Below are positions 13,097 to 25,650 of a stretch of DNA of 64,000 nucleotides, one piece after another. How positions within the stretch are numbered: position 1 is the first letter of the stretch; the number at the start of each line of letters is the position of its first letter. The stretch comes from Arcuatula senhousia (taxonomy: Eukaryota; Mollusca; Bivalvia; Mytilida; Mytilidae), in the NCBI GenBank assembly GCA_963971305.1, contig OZ020313.1, positions 27,196,602 through 27,260,601 of the forward strand, in the 5' to 3' direction. The translations under genes were made by a program, and so were the position numbers. Below the pieces are notes generated by a model. The model searched no databases. It was not told the origin of the DNA and was given only the letters and a program-made list of their open reading frames with translations.

Positions 13097-14029
13097 TTAT
13101 ATGAATAAATAGATGAAAAGATATCGTGTATCAAAATAATATGAAAATCATTTTCAAACAACTAAAGTTTTCCTTGTGGTGTTCTGGTATCTAAATTTTC
13201 TTTTATTTATTCAAATCAATCGCACATAATTTGCCCTTATTACTTATTATAGAATGAGATAAAGAACACATGTATTTACTAGGGGAAAAATAGTACCGAT
13301 ACGAAATATAATGTCTAGTGTCGAAAAGATACCGGTTGCCTACACAAAACCGCACAACATAACAATTATACAAACACAACAATCTTATTCAACAACGCAT
13401 ACTTGATTCAAAACGAGAGTGAACTCGGGTTCCCCGGAAGGCCTAAAAGTTCCAGCTTGTTCTAAATTATTCATCATGTCGCCAACAAATCTAAAAAAAT
13501 AATTAGAAAGAGCTTAACAAAAGCAAGTCATAGACTTATTTTGTGGAAAGACTTGTCGCTTGTAAAAGACAAAAAAATTAAAGAGACAGTTTATAGAAGA
13601 AGTCAAACTGGTAGATCTACGATGTTGGCCACTTCTAGCATTGCTAGATTTGTTAAATACTGAAAAGTTTGTGTTTTGTTTTGGTTTCAGATTGTTAATA
13701 TTACGATTGATGTTGTTCTAAAAGAAATACCAATCATGTGGTAAAACTAAAAGGAAACAGGAATACAAAACTACCGATTAAAATTAAAGGAGTAGAAAAT
13801 TTGTATTGCATTTTCGCCTGGTATTTGTTGTGTCAGCATTTATCGGGGACATTATACTTTAAAACCTCTCTTGGTAGTTTCTTAAATGTTATAAAAGTGA
13901 TTTTTTAAGTTGCTTTAAGAAAACAAATGGTTGGTGATATTCGTCTGGAATTTTGGTATTATATTGTTACTATAATATGTTGACGAGAAGTAACACTTTT
14001 ATATTCTTTTCATGATAGACTTGTCATCT

Positions 14030-14210
14030 AGCCAGCACAGTAAATCAATCCCCTTCAATGGACACGATGCAGCGGCTGGTGATTCAATTGTATTGTCTAG
14101 AAAACAGCCATCGATGTTTTGTCCAAATTGACACATTCTGATGAAATAAAACTAGTCTTTGCATTCCATTATACATTCGAGCGGAAAATGACCCTTGGAG
14201 TATTTTCAAA
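14030..14210 (-). other. Conserved block d, possible decayed exon (S1)
   Basis: On the minus strand one frame reads an ECIMECKD-like start, then IRMCQFGQNIDGCFL and a tail with PAAASCP, broken by one stop. The same pattern recurs in blocks S2, S3 and S5. Splice boundaries are not clear. No family is recognised. Confidence 0.25.
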
Positions 14211-16424
14211 AAATGAAAAAAAAATCTTACATTTGATTACGTATTGTTTGATTTGTTTTTTGCAAGCCTGATCTGGAACATTGCAACTCAAAATTTGAAG
14301 CCAGACAAAGTCTTATTCGTTCAATACAATCATAAATCAAAACATATAAAGTACATATAAAAGTATAGAAAGTTGAATATTATTACGATCATTCACTGCT
14401 TGAACATATCGTTTATATAGTAACGTTTGAAAACAAAAAAGTGCTTGTCGTTTCTGGACCACTGAACATGTAATTAGAAACAGACATATAAATCTGATCC
14501 TGAATGTATTATTACTTCCTGGATACGACATGCGTAACTTGAATTACATATTATCGTTGTGACAAAAGTAGGGAAACGACTTTTGATTATATTGAGATAT
14601 TTTTTATTTGGATCCCAACCTATATGCTCTTAGTCTCCTTGGATAGTATATCTTTGTATAATTAGATTTGGTGCACCTAAAGATGTCTTATTTGGTAAAA
14701 CAGCTGCAGTTCAAATGGTTACTTTCACGTCCATTTTACTCGTTGAATTGTGTAGGATGGTTAACTCCACCAGTGGTCTAATTATATTTTCATCCACCAA
14801 TCCATCCCTGAGACCTGAAAAGGGTGTAAATCATCAACGGTGGATATTTTCAATGAAGTGTCTATCATGAAAATTTCAAAAGCAGGTTACATACCTCTTA
14901 GTGACACCCCACCTACCTGAGCACTTTTATTTACATTTAATTTGTTGACCATTAGGAAATAATGTCTACGTCTTTGATTTTTGAAGCAAAGACTCCGACA
15001 CCATCTTGGTTTATGTACATCATTTCAGGCAAGTTTGTTACTATTTCCGAACATATTGCGTCTGTATAATTTACCAGAATACCACACACGGGAAATATCA
15101 AATGTTGCCGGACAAATACAAACATATATTTGGATCTTTTTTTTATTGATGTCATTTCTATTTTCGTCTTTTGTCCATTCCTTACTCGAAGCATGTACGT
15201 TTTATATTCAATTTAGCCAAATGATTATAATTGTATTTGAATGGTTTTCTCCCCCTCTATGATAAATGAATTTTCTCATTTTTATTCATACAATTCATGT
15301 CATAAAAATCATATCAATGAGCCAAGAATAAGTGGTTATGACCCTCCAAAAGATTTGTCACAACTTTTATAAGTATATTTTTATCAGAGACTGGAGCATG
15401 AAAAGAAATATTCCCTTCATAAATTAGTCCACAGAACTTGGTTCTTTAATCTATTTCTGAATTTTATTTTATTTATTGATTCAACATGTTATAAAATTAA
15501 TTTATAACTTCGAAAGGCGCAATTAAGAAGTTAAGATTGATGCATCAAATATCTTAAAAATGTTCAATATGCTAGACATTTTAGGTAAATTGATAAAAAA
15601 CATTCAACAGAATATGAAAATAGCAGCAGATATAAATGGTTTTACACAAGAGGAAAACCGATGTACATTCTATACGACTTTTAAAAAAAAAAATATAACA
15701 CGTAATCGTTGGAATTACTAAATTGTAGTTTTTTACTTGAGTACTGCAGAGCACAGCTTTCACTATCACAAAAAAGATCAAATACAAGATTACATTTGGT
15801 TTTATTAGGCACAAAGTTATTACTGATTTTCAGAGAAAGTATTAAAAAATGATTAATTTACTAATGACATATTTATTTTAAGAACAAATTAAGTGTATTG
15901 AATTAAAACAAATTTCATTTTTCAATAACGACACTTTTCGTTGTGATATACTAGTATACAATTTTTTTATTTGTGTATATATTATCTTTTGATCCCCTGT
16001 TAAGAATTCATAAAATAAACTAAGACAAAGCAAAAATTTATTTAATCTCTGTTGGTGTAATTTGATGGTCATTTCTATTGTATATCAACCACTCATAGTC
16101 AACATTAAAACTTTTTGTTAAACGCAAAGCGCTTGTCGCAATCGTTATAAAGGTCTATAGAGCGAAGAGCAAGAAATCTGGACTAATGCATATAGAAAAA
16201 GTCATCATTGTGTTTCCTTTTTTTTGTGAAAATGATGAAAGATACATAGAACTTTGCAAATTAATCAAAGTTATTTTTTTAAAGTTATGTTTAACTTTTG
16301 TCTTTGGCTTGAGCGTTTAAAGTGAGTAGTAATTTTGAAAGTATAATCTATTGTCGAATTATCTCACTTGAATCAGAAAAGCTAGACAGTTGACAAGTAC
16401 AGGTAATAAATTTTCTTCCATAGA

Positions 16425-16600
16425 CACAATGTTACGGCTACTGATTCGATTGTAGGATTAAGAAAACCACCATCGATGTGTTGTCCAGCTTGACATACTC
16501 TGATAAAATCAAACTCGTCTCTGCAATCCATTGTAGACGTTCGAGCATGGAAATAATCAGGGAAGTATGTACAAAAATTGAAATAATCTTACATTTGAAT
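16425..16600 (-). other. Conserved block d, possible decayed exon (S2)
   Basis: On the minus strand this is the best-conserved reading of block d: a MDCRDEFDFIRVCQAGQ-like segment followed by HIDGGFLNPTIES. Three cysteines and the QxGQxIDGGFL pattern are kept across copies despite third-position changes, hinting at past coding. Exon status is inference. Confidence 0.3.
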
Positions 16601-16789
16601 AAGTATTGTTCGGACGCTTCAGATATTATATTGCTACTTAAAAAACAGAGCCAGACAATTTCCAGGTCATTAACAAAAGCAACCATAACATAACGTACAG
16701 AATATATTTGGAACGTCATAGCCGCAAGTCTATAAAAATAACGGAAGTTAGGATGAACAACTTTGATTGTGTGTTTTATATGTAGCTTT

Positions 16790-17130
16790 GTGCAAGCTTA
16801 TCAATAGGGGGAAGGTTGGATCCAAAAAACTAGTTTAACCCCGCCACATTTTATATGTGCCTGTCCTAAGCCAGGAAACTTTGCCAAAGCCTTTGTTTGT
16901 CCTTGTCATTCTATGTTAACTGTTTTATGTCAAGAATTGAGTCTTTCGTTGATGATTTAGGGATTGGTTTTGATACTTTTGTATTGTATTATAAGTCTTG
17001 GGCCAATGCAAGATGGTAAGCAGTGACCTATGGTCATGTTGAAGACTGCTTGCTGTTTTCCGTTGTGATTTTTTGAATTGCTGTTTGTTTATGTTTGTTG
17101 TGTCGCGTACACTTATTCCACATCTCAATA
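16790..17130 (+). repeat. Dispersed repeat R3, copy 1
   Basis: Aligns by eye to 27680-28010. Shared landmarks are ACTAGTTTAACCCCGCCACA, CTAAGCCAGGAA, AATGCAAGATGG and GTGTCGCGTACACTTATTCC. The last landmark also recurs at 53729-53755. There is no coding capacity and no visible terminal structure. Confidence 0.55.
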
Positions 17131-18579
17131 TCGTATATCTTTTATTCAGTAAACCTAATAACAAAGAAGTACTTGCCAATTTTCCTAAAAGAGTTTGATT
17201 ATTTTGATATTTGCAATTAGCTTCAAAAAGCTAAGAAATAACATTGAAAACCCTGCACAGGAAAAATGATATGAAACTATATTGACCTTATTAGTTATGC
17301 TTCAATATCGGGTTCATTTGTGTTAATGACCACTGTACATGTAAAACCCTTGTCTTTGATAAACCATATCATGGATCTTACCCGACCATGATTTGAGTGA
17401 ATTCACATTAAATAAAATATGTTTTGTAATGAAGTTCAGCTCAGACCTTTTGCAGCTCTTAAAAGATTTGAATCAGATTTAGCATTTTGTAAGAATTTAG
17501 TGCAAAATCACAATTTTGAAAAATGATTAGGTCCAATTATATGTAAGTTATACGTCAAATAACGCGATTAAAACCCGTCAAGGCAATTTAAATACTACAT
17601 TTTACAGACATGATGAATCAATACCTATATAATTCATCCCCAGAAAACTAATTTTGCTGTAAATTTCCAGATTATGTTATTTTTGTCGATAATTAGTTTT
17701 GATTTTTCAACACGGAGAAAATTTTATTTAGTCTGTTGCATTAAACATTTATTAGACCAATAGACATACATATATTTATTTCAACTGTAAAAGTTAAATG
17801 AGAACAAAACAGCATTCAATATAGCACGAAATAATGAATGCATGAGTTCCTGAAACTACTAAAGAAAGAATGGAGATAATTGCCAATAAGAAAACACACT
17901 TAGGGGGAATAGACAATGATAAAAAAATTCATCCTTCTACAGAAGAAGCGGGAATCCCACGCATGCAGCTACAGTAGTATTGCGCTCCAGCGTTCAAGAA
18001 CTATGGTATTTTCCCTTATTTCAAGTTTTCAGTCAGGTTTCTGATCTAATGTCAGATGAACCCTGCATTTACTCCATAAATCCACCTTAAGATTTCGTAA
18101 AAATCCTTCAAGTGAGTACTACATTCTGGCATCACGGCCATGGTACTCGACACGCTTCAATCGACTTTCATGACAAGATTAGTGCAGATGATGATTCTTT
18201 TGTCATATACATTTTATATTATACTGAATATATTTCAAAGTTTTTTTTTGTAATATATATTTTATTCTTGTCTTATATCATCATCATATAACAAACACAC
18301 ATATTTAAAAAATCCAATATTATATTTGTATAGTTCAACAAAACAATTCAAATAATTGTTTTAGCTACATTGAAATAAATAACATCATTTTATTACATTA
18401 TTCACCCTCGTCGTATAAATTTTTAATTAATGCCCATTTTTCTTTAAATTTGTTGATTTTTCCCCAAGCACAAACCATCAGAGGCCATTATCTGTTATAA
18501 AATTTTAACCATTCTATTCCTTCATTAACTAATGGAATTTTATTGAATATATTTCAAATTTTTGTATGTGTAAGAGAGT

Positions 18580-18690
18580 GTCAGGAGTCCGAAAGGGTTA
18601 AGACAAAATCATTAAACACAAACGAGAACAGCACAAAAAAATTGACAAAACAAAAACACACAAAATAACTGAATTACAATCAACAATGCA
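18580..18690 (-). mobile_element. Penelope-like element 3' fragment (degenerate)
   Basis: Minus-strand match to the common tail. In plus orientation: GTCCGAAAGGGTTAAGACAA, then AAACGAGAACAGCACAAAAA and a run ending at CAATCAACAATGC. It lacks the terminal ~20 bases. Confidence 0.5.
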
Positions 18691-18699
18691 AAATTAGTC

Positions 18700-19365
18700 G
18701 TAACGACATTATACTCGCATGCTCTTGGATACATAAACCTCAAAGAAAAGACTCATTTGTTTTAACTGACTGTATATGAAAAACAGTAAAATAACCTGTT
18801 AAAGTGGTATTTCACGGAGTTGACACCCGAGTTTTAGAAAGTTGAATTTGGAGATGCGTGAAAATAATTCGTAGCGGTTTTCTCATTAACTACTAATTAC
18901 AGCCATTTAATATCTAAATGCAAATTATCTTCTATGATGTTTAATTATTGGTTTCTATGTACGTAAAAAGAACTGGTTCGCAGCTTTGAAAAAGAAATAT
19001 CATTTTTTTTTACTGAACAACTGTTTGAAATGGGGGAAAGGACAAGATATAATAAGAAGCAAAATTTGGCCCCCTAATATTTGCATATTTTTCAAATTAG
19101 GAATATTCCATAGTTATTGTCGGCTTTTGCAGTTAAGAAGTCATAGTACATGGGACAGTCATTGATTTTTGTGGAATGAAATCTATTCTTAGAATAGGCA
19201 TGTGCAAAAATAGTCAATTGAAACATTGGTGGTTGAAATTGTGAAGTAAAAAAAATGAGAATAAAGCTAATGCAATAGATATCTTTAGACTAATACAATA
19301 CTGGACTAATCTTCTTTACTGGATCAATACGAATAGCTACGGAAATTCCTGTATCTATTAAAATC
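18700..19365. other. Non-coding DNA, no recognised feature
   Basis: No supportable reading frame or repeat relation was seen. Confidence 0.35.
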
Positions 19366-19510
19366 AAATGACAACAAAGTTCCAGACAATAAATTTTGCT
19401 ACGCCTGACGCGCGTTTAGTCTATTAAAGACTCATCAGAGGTACTCTACCAAAAATATTGAAAATGCCAAACACTATATGATTACGAAAGTCTACGGTCG
19501 AAACCCCTGA
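19365..19510 (-). repeat. Hammerhead-unit family 1, partial copy
   Basis: Minus-strand copy of the unit at 62965-63412. It retains the post-cleavage tail (CAGACAATAAATTTTGCTAC in plus orientation), the ribozyme, and the upstream block with CCAAAAATATTGAAAATGCC. Confidence 0.75.
19401..19444 (-). ncRNA. Hammerhead ribozyme, family 1, inactivated
   Basis: The minus strand shows CTGATGA, a four-pair stem II and the CGCGCGTC cleavage segment. The GAAA box has become TAAA (loss of the essential G12) and stem I has two mismatches. Self-cleavage is not expected. Confidence 0.75.
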
Positions 19511-21529
19511 GTTAAGTGTCAAAGTACATTTTATGTTGTAATAAACGATACCTAAAAAACTTTAAACTTGCATCAGCAGATTTTATCTTATTCTTTAAGA
19601 CTTCAAATTTAATGTGACCCAATGGTACTTTTAAGATTACAAAAGCAAGGACTAAGGCTCGAGTTGGTACCATATATGTTTTGAAAGGTCACGAACATTA
19701 CTCTATCACACTAAAACATATTGCGTATTTATTATTTTACCCAATTACCATACGGAAAAATTAAATGTGCCTAGTACATAAAAACACATTCATTTAGATT
19801 TTTTATTGATGTCATTTCTGTTTTGATCAAATATTCTTTGGATTTATGTTCAATATTAACCTAATGGTTCTTGGTTCAACAATAGTTATTACTTCTGTGT
19901 AATAAATGAGTTTTCTTGTGTTTTATACTTAATTGTCATGACCAGACATTTAAATTTATAGTCATGAGCTTGGAGCAAGATGTTCTGACCGGTACTTAAT
20001 TTGTAACGACTATATTTTGCTTGCACCGGAAACAGTTACAGTGCCTGCTTTCAACTACTCTCAATGACTTGCAAGTAACTTCATAAACAACATTTTATGA
20101 TTCATGAGAATACCTAAAATAGTCTTGACCCTTTTTAAGTATGGCTTATAATTTTAAATCTTCACATGGAATCAATAAAAAATCTTTGTTTGTCTTAAAG
20201 TTATTTAGTAAGCACGTTTTATTAGATACAAAATCATTAAAGATATCTTTTCACATTGATCATTAATCTGATGAAAGTCAACTTCTAGAAATATTTCAGA
20301 ACTTTATGTTCTTTGTTGCTTATAAAATATGGTAAAAATCATTTATAACTTCGAAAGACGTAATCAAGTATCAGATAGATTCGTCAAATATTTGAAAAAA
20401 ATAATATAAATTTTATAAATTTACATTAAATTTTATTACACCAGACAACTGAAGTAAATCAATACCCAAAAAACCTTCAAATAACATTTGCCACTGGCAA
20501 AACAATTGAATAGTGTTGCATAAAAAAATCACCGACATATGACAAACGTGTAAAAAAAAAATTATAAAACGTGTTCGATGCATTATCAAATTTGTGCATC
20601 TTTGAATATGAGATTAAGGTGTACGTTTTCCCCTACGACAGCAACAAAGATCACATACAAGATTAAAATAACTTTAATAAACGCAAAGTTGTAGTTTATT
20701 TTTGGTAAAAAAGATAAAAATCATTATATTAAAAAATAGAGGAATAGATATCTTATATAAAAAAATAATAAATAGCATTTTCAAACAACCAAAGTTTTCC
20801 TTCTGGTGATCTAGTATCTAACTTTTCTTTCATGTATTCAAATTGATCAGACATAATTTGCCCTTATTACTTATTCTATGATCAGATAAAGAACACATGT
20901 ATTTACGAGGGGCAAAGTAGTACCAATACGAAATAAAATTCCTAGTGTCAAAAAGGAAAAACTGGTTGATTTAAGACAGTAAGACACCAAACTGACTAAC
21001 ATAACAATTAAATAAACACAACAATCTTAGTCAGCAACGCATACTCGATTCAAAACGAGAGTGAACTCGGGTTCTCCGGAAGAGTTAGAAGTTCCAGCTT
21101 GTTCTAAATTATTGGTCATGTCGTCAACGAACCTTTCAAAAAATTTAGAAAAAGCTTCAAATAAATCAAGTCATAGAATTGTTTTGTGGAAAAACTGGTC
21201 TCTTAAAAGACAAACAATTAAAGATACAATTTATAGAGACCAAGCTGGAAGATAAACAATGTTGACCACTTCAAGGACTGCTAACTTTGTTAGATTTTGA
21301 AAAGTTTTATTTTGTTTCAAATTGTTAATACTACGATTAATAAAATCATATCATTAACAAAGAAAAAATATCAATCATGAGGTAAAACTAAAAAAATCAT
21401 ATAAAAGTTATTTTTACATGCTTTGGGAAAACAAATGGTTAGTGATATTGGTCTGGAACATTGGTGTTATATTGTTACTATAATCTGTTGTCGAGTATAA
21501 CACTTTTATATCATAATAGACTTGTCAGC

Positions 21530-21715
21530 TAGCCAGCACAATCAATCAATCCACTTCATTGGTCACAATGCAGCGGCTGGTGATTCAATTGTATGGTCTT
21601 CAATTGTATGTCATCGATGTTTTGTCCAAATTGACATATTCTGATGGAATCAAACCAGTCTTTGCATTCCATTGTACATTTGAGCGGGATAATAACCCTT
21701 GGAGTATGTACAAAA
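21530..21715 (-). other. Conserved block d, possible decayed exon (S3)
   Basis: The minus strand is open here for a KCTMECKDWFDSIRICQFGQ-like peptide, then NIDD. A small rearrangement relative to S2 follows (the CAATTGTATG motif is duplicated). Function unknown. Confidence 0.3.
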
Positions 21716-21719
21716 AAAA

Positions 21720-21960
21720 TCTGTCAGTCAAAAAATGACCGGTTTTCGTTAAACAGGAAGTTGGTGAGCAACAGACCTAAAATCAAATCCATCCCACGTC
21801 ATGGGACCACACACTGATGCTGTATACCAAATATCAAGTGGCTGTGATTAGTAATTGCTGAGAAAACTTTTACGAAATTTTTTCCCCGCCCGCACGCCGC
21901 CCGCCCGCCCGACATTCACCATTTTATAACCTGGATTTTTCACTCCGTGAAATCCGGCCA
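21720..21960. mobile_element. Insertion of ~240 bp with CCCGCCCG-rich segment
   Basis: This sequence is absent from the matching positions in S1, S2 and S5, so it is an insertion. It contains a GC-rich run (CCCGCCCGCACGCCGCCCG, around 21886-21910) and ends ACTCCGTGAAATCCGGCC. Its start has ATGACCGGTTTTC, a loose inverted match to its end (GAAATCCGGCC). Class unknown. Confidence 0.45.
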
Positions 21961-22299
21961 AAAATGAGCAAATCTTTCATTTGATTAAGTATTGTTTGAG
22001 CTGTTATTTGTATGAAAGAAGCAAAGGTGTACCAAAGGGGTAATTAGTAATCAGTATGCTTGGTCTGGAATATTGCAACGCAAAATTTGAAGCAGTACGG
22101 AGAAACTCTTGTTCGTTTAATACAACCATAAATCAAAACATATAAAGTTAATTTAAAAGTAGAAAAAAGTTGAATATTATTACGATCATTCTCTGCTTAA
22201 ACATATCATTTATATAGTAACTGTTGGAAACAAAAAGAAGTGCTTGTTGTTTCTGGACGACTGAACATGTAAGAAATAGACGTATAAATCTGATTTTGA

Positions 22300-22765
22300 T
22301 TCACTCTTGTTTCGACTGGAGTTCGCGTTGTTGATTGATATTCAGTTATTTTGTGTTTCCATGTTTTACACGTTGTCTGTTTTTGTCCAGTTCCTGTTGG
22401 TGTTTACTTGTTTTGTCTCTGCCCTTTCGGACTTTTGATATTCGGATACCCCATTGGTACCTCTGCTTCTTTGAATGTATTAATATTTCAGTGTGTGCAG
22501 ATGTTGGTTTGTCGTAGAATTTTGTTTTGTCTTCTTTTACCGGATATGACACTGACTCGGGAATTAGCAACAGGACGGGTGTGATACAGCAGGCAGGAAC
22601 TGCTTACTCTTCCGGAGCACCTGATTTCACTCTTGTTACGACTTGAATTTCAAGTTTTTTTTTGTGCTGTTCTTGTTTGCGTTTACTGGTTTTGTCGTTA
22701 CCCTTTCGGACTTTTGACAATCGAATGACATGCTCCATTGGTCATGTTGGTGTCTCTTTGCTTAT
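22300..22765 (+). mobile_element. Penelope-like element 3' terminal fragment, inserted in S3
   Basis: Comparison with S1 (uninterrupted at 14500-14525) delimits this insertion. It carries the shared tail twice in part: 22305-22470, ending at the CCCCATTGGTACCTCTGCTT terminus, then 22485-22765 restarting in the RT C-terminal region (GTGCAGATGTTGG) and running to a second, degraded terminus. This suggests two copies in tandem or one inserted beside another. Small frames here are tail sequence and not genes. Confidence 0.65.
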
Positions 22766-23944
22766 TGCTTTGATACGACATGCGTAATTTGAATAACATA
22801 TTCTCGTTGTGACATTTGTAGGAAAACGACTTTTGATTATAAAGAGATGTGATTTTATTGGTATCCCAACACATATACTTTAAGTCCCCAAGGAAAGTAG
22901 ATCCATCACCAATACCTGAGAGGGGAAAAATCATCAACGGCTGCAATTTACAATAAAGTGTCCATCATGAGAATGTCAAAAGCATACCATTGAATGACCC
23001 TCAACCTACCTATGCACTTTTATTTACCTTTACTTTGTTGACCATTAGGAAATAACGTCTTTGATTCTTTTAAGCTAAAACTCCAACATCATCTTGGTTT
23101 TATGTACATCTTTTTCTATTTCCTAATTAACATATTGCGTCTTTATCATTTACCAGAATACAACAAGGGAAATATCAAATGTTGCCGGGAAAATAAAAAA
23201 AAATCTATTTAGATCTTTTTTATTGATGTCATTTCTATATTCATCTTTTGTCCATTCTTTACTCGACGCATGTCCATTTAATATTCAATGTAGCCAAATG
23301 ATTCTTATTGTAGTTTTAATTGTTTTCACATCTTTATGATAAATGTGTTTTCTCGTGTTAATTTATATGATTTATATAATTTCATGACGTTGAAATTCAT
23401 AATCATGAGCCTTGGACCCTTCAAAAGATTTGTCACATTTTTTATCAGTATAAATTTACCGGAGACAAGAGCATAAAAACATTTTATTACCTTTATCAAA
23501 TAGTCAAGGGAAATCAATGATTTGACATTTTGCTGAATTTTATGTTCTTTATTGTTTCAGTATGTTATAGAATTAATTTACAACTTTGATAGACGTAATT
23601 CAGTCGTTCAGTTTGATGCATCAAATATTTAAAAAAGCAATATAATAATAGAATATCTGCGCTGTGTGCCTGACATACAAATCACCACGTATTACAAACA
23701 AAGAAATTCAAGAATAATATTTTGCATATTAAACCTACTCAGTTTTTTTTAGTTAGACTACTTATGTTCTAATTCGCTTATGCTCCTAATATTAATTATT
23801 TACTTGCTTATTTGTTCAAAATATCAAAGAAAATACCAAATTCATTTTAATATATTAAACAATAACATAATACAGTCTGTCATATCTGAATTAATCAGTC
23901 CACACTGACAGAAAATAAATATATGCATATACAGCATAACCAAG

Positions 23945-24640
23945 TTATTCGTTTTTGTCTCACCTGCGAAGCAGAGCGGGACATAGGTGTTACTTTACAG
24001 GCGGCGTTAACTTTTGGGTAAGGTTTTATGAGCACATCCAAATCACAAGAACAATAGGTCCTATATTGTTGAAACTTGGTATGCATATGCTCTAGTAGTA
24101 GCTTAGCACAGTTGCATCCCCATCTTTTAACGTTGGCTTTGATTTTCCGGTTGAGTTGCTGACAATTTTCAATATATATGATAGCAAGGGTAAGGTTTTG
24201 CGAGCACCTCCATATCTCAAGAACTATAGACCTAGGTTGATGAAACTTAGTATGCATGTGCCCAAGCACAGTTCGACCTTGACCATGGTTTTCCGGTTGA
24301 GTGACTTTGACACTTTTCAATACATACATGTATAATAGTAATGGATAAGGTTTCGCGAGCACCTCCATATATCAAGAACAATAAGTACTAGGTTGATGAA
24401 ACTTGATATTCATTTGACCCAGTAGTAGTTTAGCACAGTTGCGTCCCTATCTTTTGACATTGAAATTGAGTTTCTGGATAAGTGATTTTTATTATTTCTA
24501 TTGCATAAATTACCAATGTTTAAGTTCTATAAACAGCTTTTGATCTGAGAAATTGAAAACTTTATACTTGCAAAATATAGCGGAAGTGAGAAAGAATTAT
24601 TGTTTCTGATGGTGCCGGGCAGACGAGAACTACTTTAGTG
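23945..24640. repeat. Degenerate tandem repeat, three units of about 160-170 bp
   Basis: The segment GAGCACCTCCATATCTCAAG with following GTTGATGAAACTT recurs near 24030, 24199 and 24358, giving spacings of about 169 and 159. A 157-codon open frame on the minus strand spans it but simply repeats a HMHTKF..R pattern, so it reflects the repeat and is not a gene. Confidence 0.7.
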
Positions 24641-24656
24641 TTAACTCTTGTTATTA

Positions 24657-25066
24657 TATAACCCCGTTTTGGTATTTGTATTTTGAAACCACTGGACCGA
24701 TAACCGCTGTTGTTGGACCAGATTTCCCCGAGGGTAATCACAGACCTGGTCGTCAGACTTGTCTAACACGAATTTCCTAATAAATTTAAATATCCTTCCG
24801 CTGTTGACATTTCTTGTTGTAAAATGGAAAATTGTTTAAAACCCCTGGTTTCTTTTCTTGAACTGCACATGGTCGTTATCCTCGGTGTTGGATTTGGCTT
24901 TCCTATTCGAACTGTTTTGTTTTTGAATACTTTTCGTTCAACACTTTTGGTGCATGACCTTCCAATGCTTTGATTGAAATGCTGCTGATGAGAGGTTACT
25001 CCTTATAAGGTGCATATACAGCATAACAAAGTTAACTGTTTTTATAACCGTTTCGGTTTTGTATAT
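24657..25066 (+). repeat. Hammerhead-unit family 2, copy 1
   Basis: Matches 50398-50770 over its length. Shared landmarks are GATAACCGCTG, TTCCCCGAGGGTAATCACA, GTCAGACTTGTCTAACACGA, GCACATGGTCG, TCCTCGGTGTTGGATTTGGC and the ribozyme. The sequence TATAACC...GTTT.GGT.TTTGTAT is present both just before the unit (24656-24681) and just after the ribozyme (25043-25064), as expected if units were originally head-to-tail. Confidence 0.75.
24979..25024 (+). ncRNA. Hammerhead ribozyme, family 2, inactivated
   Basis: Stem I ATGCTG (24979-24984) pairs perfectly with CAGCAT (25019-25024). CTGATGA and the four-pair stem II are intact, but the GAAA box reads ATAA and stem III is lost. Stem I differs from the 50.7-kb copy by a compensated pair change. 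Confidence 0.75.
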
Positions 25067-25650
25067 ATTTAAAATAGAATAAAAACAAATGTAAGAAAAC
25101 ATATAATAATTAGTTAAAGTACAAACGACTTCGGTAGATGTAATCCAAAGACTATATCAAACAAATATAAAAAAGAACAAATACTTAACTCATCGGCCAG
25201 CCTTCGATACTTAAAAACTGGATGTGCTTACATCGCTCTCTTACATGGATATACCGCTGAAACCGGTTTCCTACAAATATCTCTTATCTAGAACATACTA
25301 TATTTGCGAAGTTTTCGAACGTAACAAAACTAAATATATCCCCTAAGTGTTGGTTTCTAGCTATGTTCTTATAAGAAAGGAAAGTATGCGAAGTCATATG
25401 CTGTGAGGGAAGATACACAATACCAAACGTAATACTGCAAAAGGCAAAGTGAGATGATCATCTCAACCAAAACAAAATAAAACAATCATGAATCATTTCC
25501 TCTGACGTAATTTTGATTTTTCCTATCAGTGGCTTATAACTTTAAAGAAACCTATGAGACGTTTATTTTATTATCTAGGTCTTAGAACCGATCACAGAGA
25601 CAACGGTGTTCAGTAATAATAAACAATTACACCCCAGCTCTATTGTTTAA

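Larger units (their letters stand above)
11900..15045. repeat. Duplicated block S1 of a five-copy array
   Basis: Sub-blocks can be matched to other parts of the window. Block a (11930-12240) matches 15050-15350, 19725-20080 and 23130-23440. Block b (12690-12920) matches 15590-15820, 20500-20720 and 29370-29560. Block c (13270-13690) matches 20890-21340 and 30230-30570. Block d (14030-14210) matches 16425-16600, 21530-21715 and 32455-32670. The segment 14300-15045 matches 22085-23130. Order and strand are conserved, so this is a segmental tandem duplication and not independent insertions. The copies are substantially diverged. Confidence 0.7.
15046..18215. repeat. Duplicated block S2
   Basis: Contains sub-blocks a (15050-15350), b (15590-15820), d (16425-16600), e (17430-17830; homologous to 26850-27260 and 34160-34590) and f (17860-18215; homologous to 27265-27600), in the same order as the other blocks. 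The stretch 16790-17130 is a separate dispersed repeat also present at 27680-28010. Confidence 0.65.
19720..23125. repeat. Duplicated block S3
   Basis: Carries sub-blocks a (19725-20080), b (20500-20720), c (20890-21340), d (21530-21715) and the 22085-23125 segment in S1 order. Compared with S1 it has two extra insertions: a ~240-bp GC-richer sequence at 21720-21960 and a Penelope-like tail at 22300-22765. Both are therefore younger than the duplication. Confidence 0.7.

Noticed and set aside
14130..14160. CTGATGA word suggesting another hammerhead
   Set aside because: It is part of conserved block d. There is no GAAA box at the right distance and no stem I. The same holds for CTGATGA words near 20269 and in the RT C-terminal MSAD region (minus strand near 30020).
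22335..22584. Overlapping open frames on both strands with hydrophobic peptides
   Set aside because: They lie in the Penelope-like 3' tail, which gives the same frames at 29.6-30.1, 51.6-51.9 and 57.9-58.2 kb.
23895..24368. 157-codon minus-strand open frame
   Set aside because: The peptide only mirrors the ~165-bp tandem repeat (HMHTKF pattern repeated), with no independent protein features.
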